A stretch of DNA of 64,000 bases. Origin: Marivivens niveibacter (lineage in GTDB: Bacteria; Pseudomonadota; Alphaproteobacteria; Rhodobacterales; Rhodobacteraceae). The translations under genes and the position numbers were made by a program. Below the pieces are notes generated by a model. The model saw only the letters and a program-made list of their open reading frames with translations. It was not told where the DNA came from and did not search any database. Below, piece by piece: positions 48,044-56,541 of this stretch. The DNA is taken from NCBI RefSeq assembly GCF_002150005.2, contig NZ_MSPP01000002.1:496001-560000 (forward strand). Reading direction: 5' to 3'. Numbering within the stretch: the stretch's first letter is position 1; each line of letters begins with the position of its first letter.

Positions 48044-49776
48044 GACACGCCTCCTGGCATGGTGCTACGCGCCACGTCTGTGTGATTTTTCAGAACATTG
48101 CGCATGACTTCCTCTTTTGGGCCAAAGGCGCGGATGGTTCCGTTTTCGATCATCATTAGTTGGTCGCATTCCTGAATTGCAGCGGGGCGGTGGGCCATGA
48201 TCATGACCGATCCGCCTGCGTCACGATGGGCACGAATGGCAGCGTTCAATGCGACTGAACCTTCGTTGTCTAAATTCGAATTGGGTTCATCCAGTACCAG
48301 AATGACGGGATCGCCGTATAGCGCACGGGCAAGGCCAATTCGTTGAATCTGACCGCCTGATAGTCGCCCACCCGCTGCTGAAACCCGCGTGTCATAGCCG
48401 TTTGGCAGTTTCAGGATCATGTCATGGGCTGCCGCTTTTTTCGCGGCGGCGATCACGGCGGCATCATCAGGCGCGGTGGACATGCGTGCGATGTTTTCTT
48501 TGATCGTTCCATCCAGCAGCTGAACGCGCTGCGGCAGATAACCAATATAGCGTGCCAATGTATCTGGGTCGTATTGATCCAAAGTCGCGCCATCCAGCCG
48601 CAGTTTTCCGCCTGCGGGCGTCCAAATGCCAGTGATCAATTTGGCCAACGATGATTTGCCTGCACCAGAAGGTCCGATCACACCTACTGCGTGACCGGGT
48701 TCTAATTTGAATGTCAAAACGCGCAAGGCTGCGGTGCTTTCGCCGGGGGGGACGGCGGTGACGGTCTGCGCCTCTAGAATGGCGCGGGGACGGGGCAGGG
48801 TGGTGCGTTGTTGCGGTGCGGGAATGGTGCCCAGAAGCTCTGACAGATTTGCCCATCCTTCGCGGCCGCGTTCGATCACCGCCCATTGGCCAATGATCTG
48901 TTCAATTGGCGCCAAAGCGCGTCCCAGCAAAATCGAACCTGCAATCATGGCACCTGCTGTCATTTCGCCGCGCAAAACCAGATACGCGCCAAGCCCCAAC
49001 ATAGCTGACTGCAAAAACAGCCGTATGGCGCGGGTCATTGCGGTATATCCACCGCTTTTGTCAGCAAATCCAATGGATGCGGTCAGCGATTGGTCGCGCA
49101 AAGTTTTCCAGCGGTCAAAAGCAGCATCCCGCATACCCAAAGCGCCGACCATTTCGGATTCTGATCGGATCATGTGCCCCATCATTTCTGCGGATTGGGT
49201 GGCGCGGGTTGAGTGTTCCAGTGGTTTTTTACTGTGCCATCGATTTGCCAAGGTGATCGCAATCAGTACGGCTGCGCCGACCAGTGCCAAAAGGCCCAAA
49301 TCAGTGTGGAAAATGAAAATGCCCAGAAAAAAGATAGGCATGAACGGCAAATCATAGACTGCCATGACAGCGGGGGACGTGATCATGCGCTGGATTGATT
49401 CCAGATCACGTAGGGCGCTGGCGGATTGTGCGGGTAAGGTGCCGTTGGTCGCGGCGGTTGTCGATGCTTCGAACACGCGGCGGTCCAGATCGGATTGGAA
49501 CCGCGCACCGACGCGGCCCATGATCCGGCCGCGTACGAAATCCAAAACGCCCATGCACAGGTACAAAAACAATACCAATACCGTCAGTGCGACCAGAGTT
49601 TCGAACGATCCCGACCCCAAAACGCGGTCGTAAACATTCAGCATGTACAATGGCCCCGTCAGCATCAGCAGATTGACAACCATACTGAATATCGCGACCA
49701 GCCAATACATTGGACGCCCGCGTTTGCGGATTTCGGCTAATTCTGTAGCGCCGATTTGGGTAGTGCGGGTTGTCAT
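48040..49776 (-). CDS. Type I secretion ABC transporter, permease/ATPase
   Basis: A 578-residue half-transporter of the PrtD type. The membrane domain (about 1-310, six hydrophobic segments) includes YWLVAIFSMVVNLLMLTGPLYMLNVYDRV. The ATPase domain has Walker A GPSGAGKSS, signature LSGGQIQRIGLARAL and Walker B VILVLDEPNSNLD. No C39 peptidase domain is present. It pairs with the downstream HlyD protein to export an unfolded protein in one step; the substrate is unknown. The T1SS pair faces away from mlaA. Confidence 0.93.
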   Translation of the reverse strand: MTTRTTQIGATELAEIRKRGRPMYWLVAIFSMVVNLLMLTGPLYMLNVYDRVLGSGSFETLVALTVLVLFLYLCMGVLDFVRGRIMGRVGARFQSDLDRRVFEASTTAATNGTLPAQSASALRDLESIQRMITSPAVMAVYDLPFMPIFFLGIFIFHTDLGLLALVGAAVLIAITLANRWHSKKPLEHSTRATQSAEMMGHMIRSESEMVGALGMRDAAFDRWKTLRDQSLTASIGFADKSGGYTAMTRAIRLFLQSAMLGLGAYLVLRGEMTAGAMIAGSILLGRALAPIEQIIGQWAVIERGREGWANLSELLGTIPAPQQRTTLPRPRAILEAQTVTAVPPGESTAALRVLTFKLEPGHAVGVIGPSGAGKSSLAKLITGIWTPAGGKLRLDGATLDQYDPDTLARYIGYLPQRVQLLDGTIKENIARMSTAPDDAAVIAAAKKAAAHDMILKLPNGYDTRVSAAGGRLSGGQIQRIGLARALYGDPVILVLDEPNSNLDNEGSVALNAAIRAHRDAGGSVMIMAHRPAAIQECDQLMMIENGTIRAFGPKEEVMRNVLKNHTDVARSTMPGGVS

Positions 49777-49929
49777 GGTTGGGTTGTCGCCTATCTGATG
49801 CCTGTTAACGCACTCTGCCTTATACCCGTCAGAGATGAAGTTAATGTTTCAAATCTGTCACGATTTTTGCAGAGCTGACAACAGGCCTCTGTGATTTTGG
49901 TTCAGATAGGTATTTGAGTGCGCATTGAG

Positions 49930-50724
49930 ATGACTGTAATTTATGGCCGCCACGTGACCCGATTTTTATCTATTTCTGCGCTGATTTCTTCTGTCGCTTT
50001 GACCGCTTGTTCGGTCGCGCCGGATGGTGTGGCGATCCATGATCCGTATGAAGATACGAACCGCAAAGTGCACGAATTCAACACCGGCTTAGATCGTGCT
50101 GTTTTGCGGCCAGCATCGCGCGTGACAAATGCAATGCCTGTTGTTGTCACTGAACCGGTCAGCAATTTTGCCGATCACGTTGGTTTGCCTGGCATGGTTG
50201 TGAATGGCGTCTTGCAGGGCGATATCCAAGGCGCTGGCACGAATGCGTTCCGATTTGTTGTAAACACGATCTTTGGCATTGGTGGCCTGTTTGACCCCGC
50301 AGATGCGATCGGCATCTATGCCGAAGACACCGATTTCGGCGAAACATTGGCGGTTTGGGGCGTTCCCGAAGGCGCCTATGTGGTGTTGCCTGGGTTTGGT
50401 CCATCAACAGAACGTGATGCAGCGGGTCGTATCGTTGATTTCGTGATCGATCCTTTGGATTCTATAGTACAATCCGATGTGTTGCCGTACGCGACAGGAT
50501 CGCGGGCAGCTGATATTGTGATCAAGCGTGGGCGCTTTGGTGATACAGTGGATTCCGTTTTGTATGAAAGCGCAGATAGCTATGCGCAAATGCGCGTGTT
50601 TTACTTAGACAGTCGTCGCTATGAATTGGGCACCACTGTCGTTGATGCATCTTCTGATCCATATGCGGACCCTTACGCAGACCCATATGCCGATCCGTAC
50701 TTCGATCCCTATGAGGACCAATAA
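49930..50724 (+). CDS. mlaA: MlaA/VacJ family outer-membrane lipoprotein
   Basis: A 264-residue lipoprotein that takes phospholipids from the outer leaflet of the outer membrane. The signal ends in the lipobox LTAC, and the family motif DPYEDTNRKVHEFN follows. Other conserved blocks are FRFVVNTIFGIGGLFDPA and GEGAYVVLPGFGPSTERD (here PEGAYVVLP). The C-terminus carries five DPY-x units at 50656-50715, which is unusual. The start is uncertain: ATG at 49930, GTG at 49918, or GTG at 49954 giving a shorter signal. The stop overlaps mlaC (TAATG). Confidence 0.93.
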   Translation: MTVIYGRHVTRFLSISALISSVALTACSVAPDGVAIHDPYEDTNRKVHEFNTGLDRAVLRPASRVTNAMPVVVTEPVSNFADHVGLPGMVVNGVLQGDIQGAGTNAFRFVVNTIFGIGGLFDPADAIGIYAEDTDFGETLAVWGVPEGAYVVLPGFGPSTERDAAGRIVDFVIDPLDSIVQSDVLPYATGSRAADIVIKRGRFGDTVDSVLYESADSYAQMRVFYLDSRRYELGTTVVDASSDPYADPYADPYADPYFDPYEDQ

Positions 50725-51317
50725 TGATTAACTTGTTTTCCCGCCGCCAGTTTTTGGCTGTTGCTTCGGCTGCGGCAGTTGTTCCAACGACGTCTCTTGC
50801 TTTGACAGAGTCGCAGGCGCGCACGCTTGTTGATCGCTTGGTCGCTGACATCAATGCGATCATTGCGTCGGGAAAATCCGAATCCGCAATCATTGCCGAC
50901 TTTGCGTCGATTTTTGACCGTTATGCTGATGTGCCAATCATCGCACGGACCGCTATGGGGGCCGATTGGCGCGCGGCGACCGCAGATCAACGCACGCGTT
51001 TCGTAAACGCGTTTAGCGACTATGTCGCGTCAAAATATGGACGCCGTTTCCGCGAATTTGTTGGCGGTCGTATCGAAGTTACCGAAACGGTGACCGTCCC
51101 AAACGGGGTCGAGGTGCGTGCCCGTGTGATTTTGCAAGGCCAGTCGCCATTTGAAGTCAGTTTCGTTGTCTCTGATGGGTCGGGACAGCCGAAATTTATC
51201 AATATGTTTATTGAGGGGATTAACATGATCACCTCGGAACGGACCGAAATCGGCGCCATGTTGGACCGTCGCCGCGGTGATATTGATGGTTTGATCGTTG
51301 ATCTAGAGGCGCTGTGA
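50724..51317 (+). CDS. mlaC: MlaC/Ttg2D family phospholipid-binding protein
   Basis: A 197-residue periplasmic lipid shuttle of the Mla pathway, passing phospholipid between MlaA and the inner-membrane MlaFED complex. The N-terminus LFSRRQFLAVASAAA fits a twin-arginine (Tat) signal with S-R-R-x-F-L. The MlaC domain covers about 30-195, with the typical FVNAFSDYVASKYGRRF and FINMFIEGINMITSERTEI. It overlaps mlaA and is followed by a small secreted protein gene (TGATG). MlaFED genes are not in the window. Confidence 0.93.
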   Translation: MINLFSRRQFLAVASAAAVVPTTSLALTESQARTLVDRLVADINAIIASGKSESAIIADFASIFDRYADVPIIARTAMGADWRAATADQRTRFVNAFSDYVASKYGRRFREFVGGRIEVTETVTVPNGVEVRARVILQGQSPFEVSFVVSDGSGQPKFINMFIEGINMITSERTEIGAMLDRRRGDIDGLIVDLEAL

Positions 51318-51667
51318 TGCGCCGTTCTTTGGCTCTAGCGTTGGCTGTGGTCCCCGCTATCGCAGCCGCGACACCCTACGATGGGGTGTATCGTCAGGCT
51401 GCTAATGCCGACTGTGGATTGGTTGGCGTCGATGGCGGTGCGTTGATGATCAAGGACGGGATTTTCCATGGCGTTGACATGGAATGCCGTATGGAAAACC
51501 CCGTAAATGTCACGGATATGGACGCGACGCTGTATACGTTGCATTGCAGCGGCGAAGACGATCATTGGACCGAACGCGCCCTGATTATGAATGCCGCCGA
51601 TAGCGACGGCATCATCATGTTATGGAATGGCTATGCGTTCCGTTATGAAACCTGCCAAGGCGAATAA
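51317..51667 (+). CDS. Small secreted hypothetical protein
   Basis: A 116-residue protein with a signal peptide (residues 1-18, cleavage after AAA). Cysteines at about 33, 57, 77 and 113 suggest disulfides in the periplasm. Stretches GLVGVDGGALMIKDGIFHGVDMECRM and WNGYAFRYETCQ give a beta-rich impression. I do not recognise the family. The ATG at 51317 overlaps the mlaC stop, placing it in the mla operon; a GTG one codon earlier is possible. Confidence 0.65.
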   Translation: MRRSLALALAVVPAIAAATPYDGVYRQAANADCGLVGVDGGALMIKDGIFHGVDMECRMENPVNVTDMDATLYTLHCSGEDDHWTERALIMNAADSDGIIMLWNGYAFRYETCQGE

Positions 51668-52723
51668 TTACAGATGTTCGTCAAAGCAGGCTTTGGCCCG
51701 CCCCCACACATCGTCGTCGATTTTATCTAGTGTTTTCAGATGCGGTAGCAGCTGACTTGCGTAATCGACCGAACTTTCCATCGGCAACATGGACGGCAAG
51801 TTGTCAATCGCGGTGACATCCAAAACAAGGTCGTCATGCACCCGCAATGCAGGTGCGTCCCATGATGTCGTGCGATCATAGACTTTGATCGGTGAAAATT
51901 CACTGTCGGGATCGCATGCAATATCGCCAATGACCGACAATTTGCGCGGATCTGTTTTTGCGGATGCTGGCACAAAGACCGGCGTGCCCGGACGTGCCAA
52001 AATGCAGTTCAGGAACAGTTCGTGATCCAAAATTTCTGGGAATGGCCCGCCGCTGGCTGTTTCGGCCATGTCCCATTTGGTCACGTCAATCCCTACGCGT
52101 CCGCACAAATCTGCAGCGCCCGATCCGACCCGCCCCAGCGCACCGATGATAATCGCGCGAGCGGTTTTGTCGCCCAAAGCGCCCCGCACAGCATCGGCCA
52201 AGGCATCGGCATCTTTGTAGGTTGAAACCGCAGGGCACAGCGCAGGTTGCGCTGCATAGGACAGCGCCGTGACAGCCGCACCCGCATATCCAGCCCAGTA
52301 CCCAAAGGCCGCGACACGGCGCCCGTCCTCTAGCGTGAGGTATTCCAGATCATAGAGCGTTCCTCCGCCCGCCTGAAACCGATCCAACAGGCGGCGGCCA
52401 GCGGGTTGACCTTTGTAGGCGTGGCCGAACATGATGTGGCGATGAACCAGTGGCATGTCGGTTTCGGGCAGTTCTTTTAGACCAAAGATGATCGCGTCTT
52501 TGGGAGCGTCGGGCCACGACGCCTCGGCCGCGATTGCACAGCCCGCATCGGCATATTCTTCAATGGGAATAATGCGTTGGCTGCTGTGTTCGACTGTAAC
52601 GCGATAGCCCATCGCGATCATTTCGGCAGCGCCTTGCGGTGTGATGCCGACGCGTTCTTCATTGGGGCGTTCTTCGGTGCGGACCCAAAGATGTGGTTTA
52701 GAAATGTGTGCGGAGGTGTTCAC
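51668..52723 (-). CDS. Saccharopine dehydrogenase-like (lysine-forming type) protein
   Basis: A 351-residue protein of the alanine dehydrogenase/PNT N-terminal superfamily resembling fungal Lys1. The N-terminal half has LWVRTEERPNEERVGITPQGA and IIFGLKELPE, then HIMFGHAYKGQPAGRRLLDRF. The NAD-binding part has RAIIIGALGRVGSGAADLCG. The reaction would be saccharopine formation or cleavage, or a related opine reaction; the real substrate is uncertain. It starts inside the tail of the histidine phosphatase gene with a 26-base overlap. Confidence 0.85.
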   Translation of the reverse strand: MNTSAHISKPHLWVRTEERPNEERVGITPQGAAEMIAMGYRVTVEHSSQRIIPIEEYADAGCAIAAEASWPDAPKDAIIFGLKELPETDMPLVHRHIMFGHAYKGQPAGRRLLDRFQAGGGTLYDLEYLTLEDGRRVAAFGYWAGYAGAAVTALSYAAQPALCPAVSTYKDADALADAVRGALGDKTARAIIIGALGRVGSGAADLCGRVGIDVTKWDMAETASGGPFPEILDHELFLNCILARPGTPVFVPASAKTDPRKLSVIGDIACDPDSEFSPIKVYDRTTSWDAPALRVHDDLVLDVTAIDNLPSMLPMESSVDYASQLLPHLKTLDKIDDDVWGRAKACFDEHL

Positions 52724-53342
52724 GGTCGCTGCCTTCTAAATGTGGAATTGTATTGAACCCTGCTAAAATTGGCCCCACGGGTGATACGTGGACGTGGTGC
52801 TGGGACGTATTGAAAATAGGGATCATCACATGGGCCATGCGGCGCGGATCCAGATCCAACAGGTGACGTATGATCATCGCGATGACGCCGCCAGATGTGA
52901 TGCATAGAACATTTCGACCCGGGGTCAGGGCGGCGTCTAAGACTGTACTGATGCGTGTTTCAAACGCGTCGAACGTTTCGTTTCCCATGATTTCCGCGCG
53001 GTGCCATGCCTCCATCACCAGCGGAATATGTCGGGCAAAATCGTCGCCTTCGGGAATTGGCATCCCGTGGACGTCCTCCATCGCTTTGCCCAGATTGAAG
53101 TAGTCAATTTCGTTCAACCGATCATCGATTTGCGGGTTGCTATGGCCCATACCCGCCGCCGTTTCGCGGTGACGGCGTAGGCTACCCGATAGAACCAGAT
53201 CAAAGCTTTGTCCTTGATCGCGCATCCATTTTCCCAATGTGTCGGCCTGTTCGTGGCCTTTGGGGGATAGGCGGTCATATTCCTCTTCGGTTTTGGCGGC
53301 GGAATTGGCCTGACCGTGCCGGACAAAGGTGATTGTGCCCAT
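52698..53342 (-). CDS. Histidine phosphatase family protein
   Basis: A 214-residue branch-1 histidine phosphatase. The catalytic RHG motif is in TFVRHGQANS, with the second Arg in SGSLRRHRETAAG and the second His region in LCITSGGVIAMIIRHLL, where the usual His is replaced in sequence by Gly. Substrate unknown. GGAG precedes the ATG at 53342. The 3' end overlaps the next gene by 26 bases. Confidence 0.83.
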   Translation of the reverse strand: MGTITFVRHGQANSAAKTEEEYDRLSPKGHEQADTLGKWMRDQGQSFDLVLSGSLRRHRETAAGMGHSNPQIDDRLNEIDYFNLGKAMEDVHGMPIPEGDDFARHIPLVMEAWHRAEIMGNETFDAFETRISTVLDAALTPGRNVLCITSGGVIAMIIRHLLDLDPRRMAHVMIPIFNTSQHHVHVSPVGPILAGFNTIPHLEGSDREHLRTHF

Positions 53343-53514
53343 GATCGTCTCCAGTTTTGACAGGCAATGGGTAGGGGGGCATGAAACAAATGACAACCCA
53401 GCGCGTTGTAACATTCAACAGGGCAAGGTTTCGCCTATGTGATTTGTGTTGTGGAATACGCAGGTTATCGTCGGAATAGCGCTTTTGCCTACATGAATGA
53501 AAACAGAGGATTCT

Positions 53515-55170
53515 ATGCGCCGCTTTATGATGATGACCACCGCTGTAATCGGTTTGGCCGCGCCAGCCGTGTGGGCCGAAGACGCCGCCCTGATCTTGGG
53601 CAATGACAGTTATGAACGATTGGGCCGCGTGGATCGCGCCGGTCAAGTTGTTGATGCAGCAGACGAATTAAGGGCGCTAGGATTTGATGTTCAGGCCCTA
53701 CGCAACGGCCGTATGGATGCCGCTGTTGATGCACTGACAGAGTTTGCTGATGTGGCCGAAACGGCGGATCGTATTGTCGTTGTTCTGGCTGGGCGGTTCG
53801 TAACAGACGGCGGTCAGACGTGGTTTTTAACCTCTGATGCAGACGACCCAAGCTATTTTGGAACGCCGCAAACGGCTGTGTCCGTGGAAAGCGTGTTGCA
53901 AGTGCTGGCCCAAGCGCCTGGTCAGGCGGTTCTAATGTTGGGCAATGATGCTGTTACTGGCACAATGCCGTATCTATCGCCATCCATTGGTGAACTGGAC
54001 ATCCCGCAAGGTGTGACGGTGTTGCGCGGGCCGGTGCGCGATGTTGCGGGTTACGCCACTGATATTCTTGTGCGTCCTCAGTACGATTTGGCAACTGGAG
54101 GTGATTATAACATCACCGCTTTGGGATATATGCCTGATACGCTGGTTGTTATGCCGATGCGCCCTACAGCGGTTCCTGCCCCCGCCGCGCCTGAAACTGA
54201 TAACAGCGCCGAGGTCGCAATGTGGGAAGGCGCGCGTGCCTTGGATACCGTTGTCGCCTATCGCAGCTATCTGCGCCAATACCCGAACGGCGAATACCGC
54301 GCCGATGCAGAAAACCTGATCGCCGAAATCGTGAACGAACCCAACCGAGACGCGCGTTTGGCCGAAGAGTCGCTATCGCTGTCCCGTGATGCGCGCCGCG
54401 AAATTCAGCGTGATTTGTCGATCCTTGATTACAACACGCGCGGGATCGACGGCATTTTCGGGTCAGGCACACGGTCGGCTATTACCAATTGGCAGCAGGA
54501 AAACGGGTTTTCGCAAACGTCTTATTTGACGACGGATCAGATCGCCCGACTAGACGCGCAAGCCGCACGCCGCGCGGCCGAGTTGGAGGCCGAAGCCGAA
54601 CGCCGCCGCCAAGAGGCCGAAGCGCTGGACAACACCTATTGGCAGGAAACTGGTGCCAAGGGCGATGAACCGGGTCTACGCGCCTATCTAGACCGTTACC
54701 CCGATGGCATCTTTGCCGAAGTTGCGACCGAACGCTTGGAGGCGATCGAGGCTGAAAAACGCCGTGCCGCCGCCGCGGAAGAAGCCGCCGCATGGGATCG
54801 CGCATCGAATGCCAACACCGTCGGTGCCTATCAGGATTACTTGTCGGTCTACCCCGAAGGTCAGTTCGTCGGCGAAGCCCAAGCCGCCATCGCCGAGCTA
54901 ACTCAAGAGGAACAAATCGCCCCCGAGGTCGAAGCCGCTCAAGCGGCCGAGGCGAACCTTGCCCTCAACGCGCTGACCCGCCGTCTGGTCGAATTACGTT
55001 TGCAGCAAACAGGATTCGAGCCGGGCGCTGTGGATGGTAATTTCGATGAAGACACCCGCCGTGCGATCCGCCGTTATCAGGCGAACGCAGAAATCGACGG
55101 TATGGGGTATTTGAACGAGGCGACATTGGTCAGGTTGCTGGCCGATGCGGTGAACGACATTGCACAATAA
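53515..55170 (+). CDS. Secreted caspase-fold protein with peptidoglycan-binding domains, catalytic residues absent
   Basis: A 551-residue exported protein (signal 1-21). Residues 23-215 read as a caspase-like (peptidase C14) domain: ALILGNDSYERLGRVDRAGQVVDAADELRALGF. The expected catalytic His (AGHG) is replaced by AGRF at 92-95, and the DxC region reads MLGNDA, so it should be inactive as a protease. Three repeats of about 36 residues with the pattern AYxxYLxxYPxG occur near 237-272, 375-411 and 427-462. Two PG_binding_1-like domains lie at about 296-332 and 490-525. It presumably associates with peptidoglycan. AGAGGA precedes the ATG. A terminator follows. Confidence 0.8.
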   Translation: MRRFMMMTTAVIGLAAPAVWAEDAALILGNDSYERLGRVDRAGQVVDAADELRALGFDVQALRNGRMDAAVDALTEFADVAETADRIVVVLAGRFVTDGGQTWFLTSDADDPSYFGTPQTAVSVESVLQVLAQAPGQAVLMLGNDAVTGTMPYLSPSIGELDIPQGVTVLRGPVRDVAGYATDILVRPQYDLATGGDYNITALGYMPDTLVVMPMRPTAVPAPAAPETDNSAEVAMWEGARALDTVVAYRSYLRQYPNGEYRADAENLIAEIVNEPNRDARLAEESLSLSRDARREIQRDLSILDYNTRGIDGIFGSGTRSAITNWQQENGFSQTSYLTTDQIARLDAQAARRAAELEAEAERRRQEAEALDNTYWQETGAKGDEPGLRAYLDRYPDGIFAEVATERLEAIEAEKRRAAAAEEAAAWDRASNANTVGAYQDYLSVYPEGQFVGEAQAAIAELTQEEQIAPEVEAAQAAEANLALNALTRRLVELRLQQTGFEPGAVDGNFDEDTRRAIRRYQANAEIDGMGYLNEATLVRLLADAVNDIAQ

Positions 55171-55173
55171 TCG

Positions 55174-55200
55174 AAAGGCCCCCGTTGCGGGGCCTTTTGC
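55174..55200 (+). terminator. Terminator after the caspase-fold gene
   Basis: GGCCCC (55177-55182) and GGGGCC (55189-55194) form the stem, flanked by AAA and TTTT. Confidence 0.88.
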
Positions 55201-55256
55201 TTGACCTTCCTGAATTGATCGCCAGATTTCAGGGTAAGGAACAAAAGGAATTTTCC

Positions 55257-56498
55257 ATGACCCAACCCAATATTGATCCCGTCCTGCTGTCGCGCCTTGC
55301 TGATGTTGCGGTGAATGTGGGACTGAACCTACAGCCCGGTCAGGATCTGGTCATGACCGCTCCGGTCGAGGCGCTGCCGCTGGTCCGCGCGATTGCGGCC
55401 AGCGCATATAAGGCTGGCGCAGGCGTTGTTACGCCGTTGTTGTCGGACGATGAAATCGCCCGCGCGCGTTTCCAGAACGCACAGGACGACAGTTTCGATA
55501 AGGCGGCAAATTGGCTGTACAACGGCATGGCCGAAGCGTTCAACGCAGGGTCGGCCCGTCTGGCTATTGCGGGCGGCGATCCGATGGCGTTGGCGAACGA
55601 AGACCCCGCCAAAGTGGGTCGCGCGAACAAGGCTAATTCGATTGCCTATAAACCCGCGCTGGAAAAAATCGCGAACTTTGGCATCAACTGGAACATCGTC
55701 GCTTATCCGACCCCCGGTTGGGCGCGTCAGGTATTCCCCGATCTGCCAGAGGACGAAGCGATCGTAAAACTGGCCGACGCGATTTTCGCGGCCTCGCGCG
55801 TGCAAAACGATGATCCTGTAGCGGCTTGGATTGAACATAACAAGGCGCTGCATGCGCGCAGCAAATGGCTGAACGACGAACGGTTTGATGCGCTGCATTT
55901 CACGGGCCACGGCACCGATCTGACCGTTGGTCTGGCCGATGGTCACGAATGGCATGGCGGCGCGTCGCAGGCGCAAAACGGTGTGGTCTGTAACCCCAAC
56001 ATCCCAACCGAAGAGGTGTTCACCACCCCTCACGCCCACCGCGTTAACGGCGTAGTCCGCGCAACCAAACCGCTGTCCTATAACGGAAACCTGATCGAAG
56101 AGATTGAGATGAAGTTCGTCGACGGCGTCGCGGTCGAGGCGAAATCGTCCAAAGGTCAGACCGTTCTAACCAACATGGTCGACAGCGACGAAGGCGCCCG
56201 CCGTTTGGGCGAGGTCGCGTTGGTGCCGCATAGTTCGCCAATTTCGCAATCTGGCCTGCTGTTCTACAACACATTGTTCGACGAAAACGCGGCTTGCCAC
56301 ATTGCGATGGGTCAATGTTATTCGAAATGTTTCCTAGACGGCGCATCCCTGACCGAAGAACAGGTCGCAGCCCAAGGCGGGAACGCATCGATGATCCACG
56401 TCGATTGGATGATTGGCGGGCCAGAAACGGACATCGATGGCATTCGCGCGGATGGAACCCGCGTGCCGGTGTTCCGCAAAGGCGAATGGGCCAACTGA
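55257..56498 (+). CDS. M29 family aminopeptidase
   Basis: A 413-residue metal-dependent aminopeptidase of the thermophilic/AmpS type. The family look is VNVGLNLQPGQDLVMTAPVEALPLVRAI at the start. Conserved metal-site segments are CNPNIPTEEVFTTPHAHRVNG, where Glu residues bind zinc or cobalt, and GEVALVPHSSPIS. The C-terminus contains HVDWMIGGPETDIDGI. AAGGAA precedes the ATG at 55257. A bidirectional terminator follows. Confidence 0.93.
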   Translation: MTQPNIDPVLLSRLADVAVNVGLNLQPGQDLVMTAPVEALPLVRAIAASAYKAGAGVVTPLLSDDEIARARFQNAQDDSFDKAANWLYNGMAEAFNAGSARLAIAGGDPMALANEDPAKVGRANKANSIAYKPALEKIANFGINWNIVAYPTPGWARQVFPDLPEDEAIVKLADAIFAASRVQNDDPVAAWIEHNKALHARSKWLNDERFDALHFTGHGTDLTVGLADGHEWHGGASQAQNGVVCNPNIPTEEVFTTPHAHRVNGVVRATKPLSYNGNLIEEIEMKFVDGVAVEAKSSKGQTVLTNMVDSDEGARRLGEVALVPHSSPISQSGLLFYNTLFDENAACHIAMGQCYSKCFLDGASLTEEQVAAQGGNASMIHVDWMIGGPETDIDGIRADGTRVPVFRKGEWAN

Positions 56499-56507
56499 TC
56501 GAAAAAT

Positions 56508-56541
56508 AAAAAGGCCCCCGAATTTGGGGGCCTTTTGTTTT
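56508..56541. terminator. Bidirectional terminator, aminopeptidase / PPC-like gene
   Basis: AAAAGGCCCCC and GGGGGCCTTTT form a long stem around GAATTT, with A-rich and T-rich flanks. It serves both convergent genes. Confidence 0.92.
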
